Shown piece after piece: positions 1 through 8,944 of a DNA stretch of 64,000 nucleotides. Position 1 is the stretch's first letter. Each line of letters opens with the position of its first letter. The notes beneath the pieces were generated by a model. It was given only the letters and a program-made list of their open reading frames with translations, was not told where the DNA came from and did no database searches. The DNA comes from CAJXNP01 sp050305935 (lineage in GTDB: Bacteria > Bacteroidota > Bacteroidia > Cytophagales > Cyclobacteriaceae): assembly GCA_050305935.1 (NCBI GenBank), contig JBNLGG010000015.1, positions 1 through 64,000 of the forward strand, given 5' to 3'. A program made the translations under genes and the position numbers.

Positions 1-252
1 AAACTTATGAAGCCCCCAAAAACGCTCCAAAAATGAACCAAAGACTACCAACCCGATCATGTTAAATAAAATATGACCGAAGGAGGCATGCACAAACATG
101 TAGCTGAAAAGCTGGTATGGTTTAAAAAACTCCGACCTGAAAGGAAACAGAGCTAAATAAAAATGTAACATGCCTGATACCGAGGTCAAGATAAATACCG
201 CGATATTAATTATCAGAATATTTTTTACTACTGGTGTTAATCTTCCAAACAT
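1..252 (-). CDS. Rhomboid family intramembrane serine protease (partial, C-terminus off the left edge)
   Basis: The first 84 residues of a minus-strand protein are present; the rest lies beyond base 1. A membrane segment spans about residues 11-30. It is followed by the rhomboid L1/TM2 pattern HxxxxHxxxN at H55, H60 and N64 (HASFGHILFNMIGLVVFG), which lines the oxyanion side of the active site in rhomboid proteases. The catalytic GxSG serine and the TM6 histidine would be in the missing part, so activity cannot be judged. The ATG at 252 lies 5 bases downstream of the mutL stop codon, so it is probably co-transcribed with mutL. Confidence 0.85.
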   Translation of the reverse strand, partial: MFGRLTPVVKNILIINIAVFILTSVSGMLHFYLALFPFRSEFFKPYQLFSYMFVHASFGHILFNMIGLVVFGSFLERFWGLHKF

Positions 253-257
253 AAAAT

Positions 258-2096
258 TTAATTAAACATTTTTTCTATCCCTGATTCATCGAGAAGGAAA
301 TAAATCTTCTCACCCGCAGGGGTATAATTCGGGTTTTCACACGCAAAAAGTTGATTAATGAGGCTGCTCATTTCATCCTTGTTTAATGGATTTCCCTTTT
401 TGATGGCCGCATATTTTGCCATTGACCGCGCTATATGTTCCGTTTTATCGTAAGTTGAATCAACTTGGTTTCGTTTGTATTCACTTAACACCCCCAATAA
501 TAACTCTCTTCCTGAAATATTAGTAGCAAGGGCAGGTGTGCCATTCAATGCAATCGTGTTCTTTCCAAAGTCCTCAAAATCAAAGCCCATTTTTTTAATC
601 TCCTCTTTAATTTCATTCAGCAGAACAAAATCAGCAGGATTGAATTCTATTGTTTCAGGAAACAGGTGTTGTTGAACCTGTCCCTGCTTATTTTCATACA
701 TTTTGGAAAATCTTTCAAATAAAATCCTTTCGTGAGCCCGGTGTTGGTCAATGATCATCATCCCCGATTTTACCGGGGTTACAATATAAGCCAACCTCAC
801 CTGAAAAACCGTATTCGTCTCTTTTTTCTCTTGGAAATTATCTGTTTTGACGTCTATGTTATTAGCAGCGCTCTCAAATACGAGTTCTTCTGATTCTTGC
901 TCAAAATCATTTCTGGCCTGTTTTTCAAATCTTTCTGATTCAAATGCATCGATGTAAAGCTCTTCCCAGTTTTTTAAATTCGACTCGTCTCTTGGGTTGT
1001 TCTCCCTTGCCGGTTTGAAACTGCTGTCGGATGAATGCTGAATATCTCTTTTCTGAAAATGCTGAATAAAATTGGTGTCCACCGTAAAATCCATGGAAGG
1101 AGTAAGGCTACTGGTGCCAAGGGCTCTTTTTACCGTTGATTTAAGAATACTGTAGATCGTCTTTTCATCATCAAATTTCACCTCCGTTTTGGTAGGGTGT
1201 ACATTGATATCTACATGCTTTGGATCCAGTTCAATAAAAAGGACAAAGAATGGAAACGTGTTTTCCGGTATCAAACCGTGGTAGGCATTTGTGACGGCGT
1301 GATTTAGATAACTGCTCTTTATAAAGCGGTTGTTTACAAAAAAATATTGTTCGCCGCGGGTCCGTTTTGCTGATTCGGGCTTTCCTATGTAGCCTGAAAT
1401 CTTTATTTCATCGATTTCCTCCTGGCATGGCACCAATTGTTGCTGGTAGTTTTTACCAAACAGATGCACTATTCTCTGACCCAGTTTTCCATTTTTTAGG
1501 TGGTATACTTCGATGTCATTTTGATAAAATGAAAAAGAAACCTGGGGATTGGACAGGGCTACCCTGTGAAATTCTTCCATGATGTGACGTAGTTCCACAG
1601 GATTTGATTTCAAGAAATTCCTTCTGGCCGGTACATTGTAAAACAGGTTTTTGACCTGGATATTTGTCCCTGTGGGGCAGGTGTCATTTTCATGGGTTTT
1701 TACATAAGACCCTTCGATGATAATTTTCGTGCCTAGTGTTTGTCCTGCCCTGCGCGTCCTCATCTCCAATTGTGCTACAGCAGCAATGGAGGCAAGCGCT
1801 TCCCCTCTGAAACCCATCGTGCGGATATTAAACAGGTCTTCCGTTTTTTTGATTTTGGAAGTAGCATGCCTTTCAAAACACATCCGGGCATCGGTTTCTG
1901 ACATTCCAACACCATCATCAACTAGTTGGATAAGGGTTTTCCCGGCGTCCTTTACAATGACCGTGATGTTCTCAGCTTTCGCATCTATAGAGTTTTCCAG
2001 CAGTTCCTTTATCACAGAAGCTGGCCTCTGCACCACTTCACCAGCAGCTATCTGGTTGGCCAGAGAATCGGGGAGGAGCTGAATTACATCTGACAT
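258..2096 (-). CDS. mutL: DNA mismatch repair protein MutL
   Basis: 612 residues, normal length for MutL, the GHL-ATPase that links mismatch recognition by MutS to strand removal. The N-terminal ATPase motifs are intact: ELLENSIDA (about 31-39), DDGVGM (60-65) and GFRGEALASI (95-104). A variable acidic linker (about 340-425) leads to the C-terminal dimerisation domain. In that domain the endonuclease metal motif reads DQHRAHERILFE from residue 450, with R where the DQHA(x)2E(x)4E consensus has A. The usual ACR/ACK block reads AKYAAIKKG (about 560), and no CPHGRP motif precedes the C-terminus. Latent nickase activity is therefore uncertain. It lies between a small membrane protein and the rhomboid gene on the same strand. 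Confidence 0.97.
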   Translation of the reverse strand: MSDVIQLLPDSLANQIAAGEVVQRPASVIKELLENSIDAKAENITVIVKDAGKTLIQLVDDGVGMSETDARMCFERHATSKIKKTEDLFNIRTMGFRGEALASIAAVAQLEMRTRRAGQTLGTKIIIEGSYVKTHENDTCPTGTNIQVKNLFYNVPARRNFLKSNPVELRHIMEEFHRVALSNPQVSFSFYQNDIEVYHLKNGKLGQRIVHLFGKNYQQQLVPCQEEIDEIKISGYIGKPESAKRTRGEQYFFVNNRFIKSSYLNHAVTNAYHGLIPENTFPFFVLFIELDPKHVDINVHPTKTEVKFDDEKTIYSILKSTVKRALGTSSLTPSMDFTVDTNFIQHFQKRDIQHSSDSSFKPARENNPRDESNLKNWEELYIDAFESERFEKQARNDFEQESEELVFESAANNIDVKTDNFQEKKETNTVFQVRLAYIVTPVKSGMMIIDQHRAHERILFERFSKMYENKQGQVQQHLFPETIEFNPADFVLLNEIKEEIKKMGFDFEDFGKNTIALNGTPALATNISGRELLLGVLSEYKRNQVDSTYDKTEHIARSMAKYAAIKKGNPLNKDEMSSLINQLFACENPNYTPAGEKIYFLLDESGIEKMFN

Positions 2097-2104
2097 TTAA
2101 CCTC

Positions 2105-2449
2105 TTAACGGAATATATTTCTTGATCTGATGAAAATGTAAACAGGGAACAGAATTCCAAAAGCCCAAAGCGCGGCATTTCCGTAAAAATAATAGCCAAT
2201 AAAGGTGCCGACGAATAGTGCAATGATGACGCCCTGCATGCCTGAAACTCGTTTGTCTTTTTTTGCTCTGCGCGAAAAAGCAGCAGAGATGTTTTCTCTA
2301 TAGCTTGACTGTTCGTCTGAGTTCTGGCTTAATTCGCGTTTTATCTGTCGGGTACGGATATTGATCTCCTCCTTTACAGAGTCGTAATATCTGGGCTCAT
2401 AATTAAATCTTTTGTGTCGCGGACCTCTTTTAAAAAAGGGAAAAATCAT
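2105..2449 (-). CDS. Small two-helix membrane protein of unknown function
   Basis: 114 residues. The first 70 are strongly charged and basic (KRGPRHKRF near the start, RRAKKDKR near 60) and are followed by two closely spaced hydrophobic segments at about 72-90 and 92-108, ending in a short basic tail. This predicts a cytoplasmic basic domain anchored by a membrane hairpin. I recognise no family. It starts the minus-strand mutL/rhomboid run, 8 bases upstream of mutL, and is probably co-transcribed with it. The region upstream (2450-2518) is shared with the divergent hydrolase gene and holds the promoters for both. Confidence 0.7.
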   Translation of the reverse strand: MIFPFFKRGPRHKRFNYEPRYYDSVKEEINIRTRQIKRELSQNSDEQSSYRENISAAFSRRAKKDKRVSGMQGVIIALFVGTFIGYYFYGNAALWAFGILFPVYIFIRSRNIFR

Positions 2450-2518
2450 TTATTTTACCTGTTTTAGGGTTACAAATTAAACTTAAAATACTATTTATAT
2501 CAAATGGAATTGAGGGGT

Positions 2519-5347
2519 ATGAACAAAAAAGCAGCGCTCGCATTTTTTTTATCGTTATTTTCCACTCTCACAGCCTTTTCTACAAATTATGAAAAAGAAG
2601 AGGTTGAAAAGTGGGTTGATTCTGTGTACTCATCTTTAACGTACGAAGAACGAATAGGTCAACTCATTATTTCCAAAAATACTAATCAGGACATACTTGC
2701 TAAAATTGAAAATGGCCTGTTGCCCATCGGAGGAATTTTTTCAACGTCAAGTAATGTTTATCCTTCAAATAATCAAATATACATATCGCCCGAAGCAGTC
2801 CATTATCCTTTTTGGTCGTTAACCTGTCCATCAAATAAGCCCAACTACAATGGATTGAAGTTTCCCGGCGATGTGGTAAAAGCGGCTATGCCCTCCCAGA
2901 CAAGTGTCAGGCGGTTGGAAACGGCTGAAGCAAATGCCCTGCGGTTGAGTGGTGTCAATATGATGATGTACGAGGACACATACCTTGAAAATATCAATGG
3001 CGAATTTGTTCAGCACCTCAAACCCAGCGCGCTTTCTTACTCCCGGCAGATTGAACTTTCCCAGCTACAGCGATCCGTTTATCAAGAGGCGGGAATTGTG
3101 TCTGCTATGCCTTTACATCTTTCTTTTGATAACTATGAGTTTGTAAAATATATACCCGATGAACTTTACGCTAGCGATGAATGGAGTATCGTTAAAGATG
3201 AATACTCCATGTTGCTGCTGGATCGATTGGACTTTAAGCCTGGATGGCATCCTGACAAATTCAGAAAGGAGATTGTCAAGGGATTAATCCGGAAAAAATT
3301 TGATTACAATGGTGTATTAGCTGTTGATATCCAAAATTTTAATGACCAGTATACCAAAACGATAAATGGGACGACGGTTGAGTTGGATTTGATTATATCG
3401 GGAGTAGATCTAATCGTAACTGATGACCCCGAAACAACTTATCGAAACCTGTACACAAACTGGAAAAATCACCAAATAAGGAATGCTGAAATTGAGGGAA
3501 TGGTGAAGACAGTATTGAGGCAAAAGTACCGCCAGTTTAATACAGCATTTCAAAAGCCCAAAATAAATACCGAAGAAATAGCAGATCTTATTTATGAGTC
3601 TTATGCGGAATCAATTTCATTGGTAAAAAATGATAATGATGTAATACCAGTAAAGAACCTGGAGCTTTCTCATTTTGCCTCCTTAAGTATTGGCTCTGAT
3701 AAACTGACCCGGTTTCAGGAAACTTTGGACCACTACACTGCCTTCACACATTTTGTTCTTCCCGCTAATCAAATCAATACGGAGGCATTTACCACACTCG
3801 TAAAAAGACTAGGTGCGTTTGACCAGGTTGTTGTAGGAGTTCACGCACCCTTTAACAAAGATATTTTAGCACTTTTGTCTGCACTTGAATTTGAAACAAA
3901 TGTGATCACTGCCCTTTTTGATGAGAAAATTCCTGATAACCTTAGTAGTGTTTCCAATTCAATTTTGATTGCTTATGATAACAACGACTACCTGCAGGAA
4001 GTAGCTTCTCAAATTATTTTTGGTGCAAGGCCTTGCCAGGGGAATTACCCCCTTGCCACGTCTGAGGACGAACTAAAAAGTATAAAAACGACCGGTTTGC
4101 AGAGACTATCATTTAGCACGCCTTATAGTGCAGGCTTAAATAAAAAGTATTTGTCAAAAGTTGACTCCATCGCTATGGAAGGCATCAGGCAGGGAGCTAC
4201 TCCCGGGTGTCAGGTTTTGGTAGCGAGGCATGGCAAGGTGGTTTATGAAAAGTCATTCGGCAATTACACCTACGAAAATAACTACCCCGTTACGGAAAGG
4301 ACAATGTATGATCTTGCCTCCGTCACAAAAGTAGCTGCCACCACACAGGCTATTATGTTTTTAGTAGATCAGGGTGTATTGGATTTAAATAAAAAATTGT
4401 CCTACTATTTGCCTGAATTAGCAGCAACAAACAAGGGTGATCTTATTATAAACGACATTTTGATGCATCAATCAGGTTTGAAGGCCTTTTTACCATTTTG
4501 GCATCAAACCATAGATTTTGAAAATCTGCAGGTACCATTTTACTCTAACGCCCCTGATGAGGAATACCAACTGGAGGTGGGCTATGGTATGTATGGATCG
4601 CTCAGACTGAAGGATTCACTGTATCAGTGGACGGTGAATTCTGAGTTGCGAACAAAACCGCGGCGAAAAAAATTTGAACCCTATGATTATAAATACAGTG
4701 ACCTGGGCTTTTACCTCATGTATGCCCTGGCAGAAAGGCTCCTTAATCAACCTATGGATGAGTTTCTGGCGCAAAACTTATACGAGCCCATGGGAATGTC
4801 TTACACCACCTATAATCCGCTTTGCAAATTTCCCGCTTCTTATATAGCCCCCACAGAAAATGATAAAACCTTTCGCCACTCGCTCGTCTGGGGAACTGTC
4901 CATGATCAGGTGGCTGCCATGAATGGAGGGGTCTCGGGTCATGCCGGTTTATTTGGCAATGCTATGGACCTGGCAAAACTGGGCCAAATGCATTTGCAGC
5001 ATGGGGAGTATGGTGGTCAAAAGTATTTTTCTTCTGGGGTCATTGAAGATTTTATTTCCTCCCACAATAAAGACAATCGCCGTGGATTAGGTTGGGACAA
5101 GCCCGATCCGGTTGATGTGGAATACAATCCTACCTCGAAATACGCATCTCCAAAAACGTTTGGCCACCGGGGATTTACCGGGACTGTAATTTGGGTTGAT
5201 CCTGAAGAGGATTTGATCTATGTTTTCCTTTCAAACAGAATTTATCCGGAAATGAGTAACGGCAAACTAAATGAGTTGGATATCCGTAAGAAAATCCATG
5301 ATGTCGTTTACGAATCAATTATTAATTTCAAGCCGGAATTAAATTAG
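2519..5347 (+). CDS. Secreted GH3-like / class C beta-lactamase-type serine hydrolase fusion
   Basis: About 942 residues with a signal peptide (MNKKAALAFFLSLFSTLTAFS). An in-frame ATG 15 bases upstream would add five residues; the internal start gives the better signal peptide. Residues about 25-360 align by eye with glycoside hydrolase family 3 (WVDSVYSSLTYEERIGQL at the start), and a GH3-C-like region follows to about 545. From about 550 there is a serine hydrolase of the beta-lactamase/PBP4* type with S601-V-T-K604 (SxxK), Y726-S-D (YxN-like) and H883-R-G (KTG-like), so this half looks active. The GH3 half lacks the KHFPGHGD loop and the SDAM nucleophile segment, reading MPLHLSFDN and VDIQNFND instead. 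GH3-lactamase fusions occur in Bacteroidota and are thought to act on cell wall or glycoside substrates. bshA follows 15 bases downstream. Confidence 0.85.
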   Translation: MNKKAALAFFLSLFSTLTAFSTNYEKEEVEKWVDSVYSSLTYEERIGQLIISKNTNQDILAKIENGLLPIGGIFSTSSNVYPSNNQIYISPEAVHYPFWSLTCPSNKPNYNGLKFPGDVVKAAMPSQTSVRRLETAEANALRLSGVNMMMYEDTYLENINGEFVQHLKPSALSYSRQIELSQLQRSVYQEAGIVSAMPLHLSFDNYEFVKYIPDELYASDEWSIVKDEYSMLLLDRLDFKPGWHPDKFRKEIVKGLIRKKFDYNGVLAVDIQNFNDQYTKTINGTTVELDLIISGVDLIVTDDPETTYRNLYTNWKNHQIRNAEIEGMVKTVLRQKYRQFNTAFQKPKINTEEIADLIYESYAESISLVKNDNDVIPVKNLELSHFASLSIGSDKLTRFQETLDHYTAFTHFVLPANQINTEAFTTLVKRLGAFDQVVVGVHAPFNKDILALLSALEFETNVITALFDEKIPDNLSSVSNSILIAYDNNDYLQEVASQIIFGARPCQGNYPLATSEDELKSIKTTGLQRLSFSTPYSAGLNKKYLSKVDSIAMEGIRQGATPGCQVLVARHGKVVYEKSFGNYTYENNYPVTERTMYDLASVTKVAATTQAIMFLVDQGVLDLNKKLSYYLPELAATNKGDLIINDILMHQSGLKAFLPFWHQTIDFENLQVPFYSNAPDEEYQLEVGYGMYGSLRLKDSLYQWTVNSELRTKPRRKKFEPYDYKYSDLGFYLMYALAERLLNQPMDEFLAQNLYEPMGMSYTTYNPLCKFPASYIAPTENDKTFRHSLVWGTVHDQVAAMNGGVSGHAGLFGNAMDLAKLGQMHLQHGEYGGQKYFSSGVIEDFISSHNKDNRRGLGWDKPDPVDVEYNPTSKYASPKTFGHRGFTGTVIWVDPEEDLIYVFLSNRIYPEMSNGKLNELDIRKKIHDVVYESIINFKPELN

Positions 5348-5362
5348 CAGAAAAAAATCATT

Positions 5363-6505
5363 ATGAATATTGGGATAGTTTGTTACCCTACTTTCGGGGG
5401 AAGTGGTGTTGTTGCTACGGAATTGGGGAAAGCGTTGGCAAAGGAAGGACATAAAGTTCACTTCATTACTTATTCTCAGCCTACCAGGTTGGATTTTTTT
5501 AATGAAAACCTGTTTTATCATGAGGTAGACTTTCTTTCTTATCCCTTGTTCAGGTATCCGCCTTACGAACTGGCGCTTGCAAGTAAAATGGTGGATGTTG
5601 TTCTTCACGAAAAACTGGACCTGCTTCATGTTCACTATGCTATTCCGCATGCGTCAGCGGGTTACATGGCAAAGCAAATTCTTCGGACCAAACGGACAGA
5701 TGTCCCGGTGATTACCACCCTTCACGGCACGGATATTACCCTGGTTGGAAAAGATCCGAGTTTTGAGCCGGTGGTGACTTTCAGTATCAATCAGTCCGAT
5801 GGGATAACGGCTGTTTCGCAAAGCCTTAAAGATGACACCCTGGAGCATTTTGATATAGAAAAAAACATTGAGGTAATACCTAATTTTATTGACCTTGAGC
5901 GTTTTAAAAAACATCCAAAAGACCACTTCAGAAAGGCAATTTGCCCTAATAATGAGAAGCTGATGGTTCATACTTCCAATTTCAGAAAGGTTAAAAGGGT
6001 AGAGGATGTTGTACAAGTCTTTTTCCGGGTAAGACAGCAAATGCCGGTTAAGCTACTGCTGGTAGGCGATGGTCCCGAACGAATAAAGGTAGAAAACCTG
6101 TGCCGGGAGCTGGGTACCTGCGATGATATCCGTTTTCTAGGGAAAATAGAGGCGATCGAAGAAGTGCTATCGGTTTCTGATCTTTTCATGATGACCTCAG
6201 AAAAGGAGAGTTTTGGTCTGGCAGCGTTAGAGGCAATGGCATGTGAAGTCCCTGTTATTTCTTCCAATGCGGGAGGACTTCCCGAGTTAAATATCGACGG
6301 CTATTCCGGGTTTCTGTGTGAGGTTGGCAATATTGATCAAATGACCTCAAAAGCGGTGGAAATATTGGATGATAAAAATCTGAATACTTTTAAAAGAAAT
6401 GCGTTAAACAGGGCGAAAGAGTTTGACATTGGAAAAATCTTACCTCAATATGAGAACTATTACCACCAGGTTTTAGATGAATACAATGCAAAGGTCTCTT
6501 TTTGA
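5363..6505 (+). CDS. bshA: N-acetyl-alpha-D-glucosaminyl L-malate synthase (bacillithiol synthesis)
   Basis: 380 residues, the usual BshA length. This GT4 glycosyltransferase joins UDP-GlcNAc to L-malate, the first step of bacillithiol synthesis in the cytoplasm. The N-terminus has the BshA pattern CYPTFGGSGVVATELGKALA (about 7-26). HVHYAIPHA and TTLHGTDITLVG follow, and the GT4 E(x)7E motif is in ESFGLAALEAMACEVP (about 273-288). It follows the hydrolase gene by 15 bases and may share its transcript. The ligase gene bshC is 2.4 kb away on the other strand; the deacetylase bshB is not in the window. A 7-A run inside this gene (IEKNIE codons) is in frame. Confidence 0.96.
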   Translation: MNIGIVCYPTFGGSGVVATELGKALAKEGHKVHFITYSQPTRLDFFNENLFYHEVDFLSYPLFRYPPYELALASKMVDVVLHEKLDLLHVHYAIPHASAGYMAKQILRTKRTDVPVITTLHGTDITLVGKDPSFEPVVTFSINQSDGITAVSQSLKDDTLEHFDIEKNIEVIPNFIDLERFKKHPKDHFRKAICPNNEKLMVHTSNFRKVKRVEDVVQVFFRVRQQMPVKLLLVGDGPERIKVENLCRELGTCDDIRFLGKIEAIEEVLSVSDLFMMTSEKESFGLAALEAMACEVPVISSNAGGLPELNIDGYSGFLCEVGNIDQMTSKAVEILDDKNLNTFKRNALNRAKEFDIGKILPQYENYYHQVLDEYNAKVSF

Positions 6506-6535
6506 TTTCGATTCTGATTATTGAATATTAAATTT

Positions 6536-6543
6536 TAACTTTG
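6536..6543 (+). promoter_or_regulatory. Bacteroidota -7 promoter element (TAACTTTG) for the fatty-acid hydroxylase
   Basis: TAACTTTG matches the TAnnTTTG consensus of the Bacteroidota primary sigma factor. It lies 21 bases before the ATG at 6565, which argues against the in-frame TTG at 6541 as the start, since that codon is inside the element. Confidence 0.65.
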
Positions 6544-6564
6544 TTTTTCAAATTTACCTGGAAA

Positions 6565-7179
6565 ATGCACACTGAAACTACCAAACCAAATAGTCAGTTA
6601 TTTAAAAACCCATTTTTAGAGAAACTGACCAGGACACACATTGCCATACCGATTACTATTCTTAACCTGGCTGCTGCCGGAGTGATTTATTGGGGGATTG
6701 CAAATATTGGACTGGGGGTATTACAAATAGCAATGCTGTTCCTGGCAGGACTAGTATCATTTACCTTAGTTGAATACCTTATTCATAAGCATCTTTTCCA
6801 CATGCTTCCCGACACCAAATTGAAAGCAGAGATTCAGTATAAAGTGCACGGAGTTCATCATGACTTTCCGAAAGAAAAAGACAGATTAGCCATGCCCCCA
6901 CCATTAAGCATAGTGTTATCTATTCTGTTTTTCCTGTTCTTTAGGCTAATCATGGGGAATTATGCCTATGGTTTTATGCCGGGATTTTTATTCGGATACA
7001 CCGCTTATCTGTTTGTACACTATATCGTTCATGCATGGCAGCCACCAAATAACATCTTCAAGGAATTATGGATCCATCATGGCATCCACCATTACAAAGA
7101 CCACGAAAGAGCGTATGGGGTTTCTTCCCCGCTATGGGACTTTGTATTCCACACGATGCCAAAAAGAAAAAAGAAATAA
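6565..7179 (+). CDS. Fatty acid hydroxylase / sterol desaturase superfamily membrane protein
   Basis: 204 residues from the ATG at 6565. Hydrophobic segments at about 26-45, 50-70, 113-130 and 136-155 frame the His clusters of the membrane di-iron hydroxylase superfamily: HKHLFH (H74, H76, H79), HGVHH (H95, H98, H99), HYIVH (H152, H156) and HHGIHH (171-176) with H180. The arrangement resembles FA2H-type fatty-acid 2-hydroxylases, which use O2 and a reductase partner to hydroxylate acyl chains. The substrate here is unknown; hydroxylated fatty acids in sphingolipids or aminolipids, common in this phylum, are an inference. It has its own promoter and is closed by a strong terminator at 7187-7212. 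Confidence 0.85.
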   Translation: MHTETTKPNSQLFKNPFLEKLTRTHIAIPITILNLAAAGVIYWGIANIGLGVLQIAMLFLAGLVSFTLVEYLIHKHLFHMLPDTKLKAEIQYKVHGVHHDFPKEKDRLAMPPPLSIVLSILFFLFFRLIMGNYAYGFMPGFLFGYTAYLFVHYIVHAWQPPNNIFKELWIHHGIHHYKDHERAYGVSSPLWDFVFHTMPKRKKK

Positions 7180-7186
7180 GCAATCG

Positions 7187-7212
7187 AAAAACCACAGAAA
7201 TGTGGTTTTTTT
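7187..7212 (+). terminator. Rho-independent terminator after the fatty-acid hydroxylase
   Basis: A perfect AAAACCACA / TGTGGTTTT stem with a GAAA tetraloop runs into seven Ts. It lies between the hydroxylase stop (7179) and ispF (7232), so ispF-mnmD probably has its own promoter or depends on read-through. Confidence 0.85.
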
Positions 7213-7231
7213 GTTTGTAAAAAAGATTCAA

Positions 7232-7711
7232 ATGAAAGTAAGAGTTGGATTTGGGTATGACGTTCACCAGTTAAAGGAGAACTATGATTTTTGGCTCGGG
7301 GGCATTAAAATTCCCCATCAAAAAGGTGCGGTCGGACATTCTGATGCGGACGTCCTGATCCATGTCATCTGTGATGCATTACTGGGAGCGGCCAATATGC
7401 GCGATATCGGATATCATTTCTCTGACACCGATCCGAAATTCAAGGGCATTGACAGCAAAATTTTATTACGGGATGTGATTCAATTAATAAAATCCAAAGG
7501 GTATCAGGTTGGGAATGTAGATGCTACGATATGCCTGCAAAGACCAAAGATCAACCCCTACGTACCGGAAATGAAATCCTGCCTGGCAGGTGTTATGCAA
7601 ATAGAGGAAGAAGACATTTCAATAAAGGCAACGACCACCGAAAAACTAGGATTTGTGGGTAGGGAAGAAGGAGTGTCTGCCTATGCTGTGGTCTTAATTA
7701 CAAAAGCGTGA
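7232..7711 (+). CDS. ispF: 2-C-methyl-D-erythritol 2,4-cyclodiphosphate synthase
   Basis: 159 residues, standard length. IspF closes CDP-methylerythritol 2-phosphate into the cyclic diphosphate in the MEP isoprenoid pathway and works as a homotrimer. The metal ligands are D10, H12 and H44 (GYDVHQL; HSDADVLIH), and the conserved TTTEKLGFVGREEG segment lies near the C-terminus. The ATG at 7232 gives the canonical MKVRVGFGYDVH start; the frame is open further upstream but runs through the preceding gene and its terminator. The stop overlaps the GTG of mnmD. Confidence 0.97.
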   Translation: MKVRVGFGYDVHQLKENYDFWLGGIKIPHQKGAVGHSDADVLIHVICDALLGAANMRDIGYHFSDTDPKFKGIDSKILLRDVIQLIKSKGYQVGNVDATICLQRPKINPYVPEMKSCLAGVMQIEEEDISIKATTTEKLGFVGREEGVSAYAVVLITKA

Positions 7712-8400
7712 GTGAAAATCTACATGTCATCTCCACCCGGGATGGCTCGTCTACCATTTACAATAAGGAGCTGAATGAAACCTATCATTCGATGCATGGG
7801 GCCATTACCGAATCCAGGCATGTATTTATAAAAAGCGGGCTGGAGTTTATACGCAAAAAAAGAACCTCCGGGGAAACGATAAAGGTGTTTGAGGTGGGCT
7901 TTGGTACAGCCCTAAATGCCGTTTTAAGCTATGAATGGGCGTCAAAACATCAAGTGCCATTGGTTTATGAAAGCATTGAAGCTTTTCCATTGCCAGAAGA
8001 TGTTCTCTCAAATTTGAACTATTTTGGTGAAGAAGAGCTATTGGCAGAAGTATTAAAAAAGCTCCACCTGGCCGAATGGGACAAACGAATCGCTTTTGGA
8101 AGCAATTTTTATTTGCACAAAGTAAAAGGAAGCCTTGATCAGTATCATTTTGAGAAAGATTCAATCGACATAATCTTTTATGATGCTTTTGCTCCAAGTA
8201 AACAGCCCGAAATGTGGGAGAAATCTATACTTGAGAAAGCAATAAATGGGCTGATACCGGGTGGGGTTTTTGTGACCTATTGTGCCAAAGGGCAATTGAA
8301 ACGGGATTTAAAGGAATTAGGATGCGAGGTGGAGACACTGGCCGGGCCACCGGGGAAAAAAGAAATGGTGCGGGCTACTAAAATTCATACACTTTGGTAG
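7708..8400 (+). CDS. mnmD: tRNA 5-methylaminomethyl-2-thiouridine methyltransferase, stand-alone MnmD
   Basis: 230 residues. This is the methyltransferase half of E. coli MnmC as a separate protein, which methylates the aminomethyl group of U34 in tRNA wobble positions using SAM. The SAM-binding loop reads VFEVGFGTALNAVLS (about 59-73). The catalytic block DAFAPSKQPEMWEKSILEK (about 156-174) is the typical DUF752/MnmD signature. There is no FAD oxidase domain, as expected for the stand-alone form. The GTG start at 7708 overlaps the ispF stop (GTGA), indicating translational coupling. The 3' end overlaps the convergent cyclo-ligase gene by 23 bases. Confidence 0.9.
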   Translation: MSENLHVISTRDGSSTIYNKELNETYHSMHGAITESRHVFIKSGLEFIRKKRTSGETIKVFEVGFGTALNAVLSYEWASKHQVPLVYESIEAFPLPEDVLSNLNYFGEEELLAEVLKKLHLAEWDKRIAFGSNFYLHKVKGSLDQYHFEKDSIDIIFYDAFAPSKQPEMWEKSILEKAINGLIPGGVFVTYCAKGQLKRDLKELGCEVETLAGPPGKKEMVRATKIHTLW

Positions 8401-8944
8401 GGGTCACGCAAAAATGTAGTTTTTCATCCCACTCCTCGACATTGTCGATGCTGTCCGTTGCCCCAAAAAAAGAGAGCCCGATACGTACCACATGGGGTTC
8501 CAGGCAATTCAAAAACTTGTCATAAAACCCCTTCCCATATCCTACCCGGAATCCACCCTCGTCAAAAGCCAGAAGGGGAACAATCACTACCTGAATTTCC
8601 TTTGAGTGGGCGATGTCCGCATTTACAGGTTCAGGGATGCCAAAGTCGTTGACTTCCAACTTTGTTTTAGGAGTGAGAAAAAAATTGGCCATCTGGAAAT
8701 TTTTGAAATCAGAAATGGACACAATTACCTTTTTCTTTTGCGACCACAGGGCCTTGACGATGGGCCAGGTATTGATTTCCTTATTATGGGCAATTGGTAA
8801 AAAGGTATGAAAATACCGCTTTTGGCTAAGATATTTAATGGTGAAAAAGTTTTTGCAGATAAGTTGGCTCAGGTAATCCACATCATCCGCCCCCAGGCTT
8901 AACCTCTTTTTAAGATAATCGTGCCTAAGTTCGGTTTTATTCAT
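8378..8944 (-). CDS. 5-formyltetrahydrofolate cyclo-ligase
   Basis: 188 residues, normal for the MTHFS family, which converts 5-formyl-THF to 5,10-methenyl-THF with ATP in folate salvage. The substrate/ATP-binding signature RVGYGKGFYDKFL is at about 133-145, preceded by VIVPLLAFDEGG. The C-terminal FCVTPTKVYEF ends the fold. The gene overlaps the 3' end of bshC by 8 bases (operon) and the 3' end of the convergent mnmD by 23 bases. It is often called ygfA or fau in other genomes. Confidence 0.93.
   Translation of the reverse strand: MNKTELRHDYLKKRLSLGADDVDYLSQLICKNFFTIKYLSQKRYFHTFLPIAHNKEINTWPIVKALWSQKKKVIVSISDFKNFQMANFFLTPKTKLEVNDFGIPEPVNADIAHSKEIQVVIVPLLAFDEGGFRVGYGKGFYDKFLNCLEPHVVRIGLSFFGATDSIDNVEEWDEKLHFCVTPTKVYEF

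Noticed and set aside
1717..2082. Plus-strand open frame of about 120 codons
   Set aside because: It lies antisense inside mutL, has no recognisable motif and is a shadow of the conserved gene.
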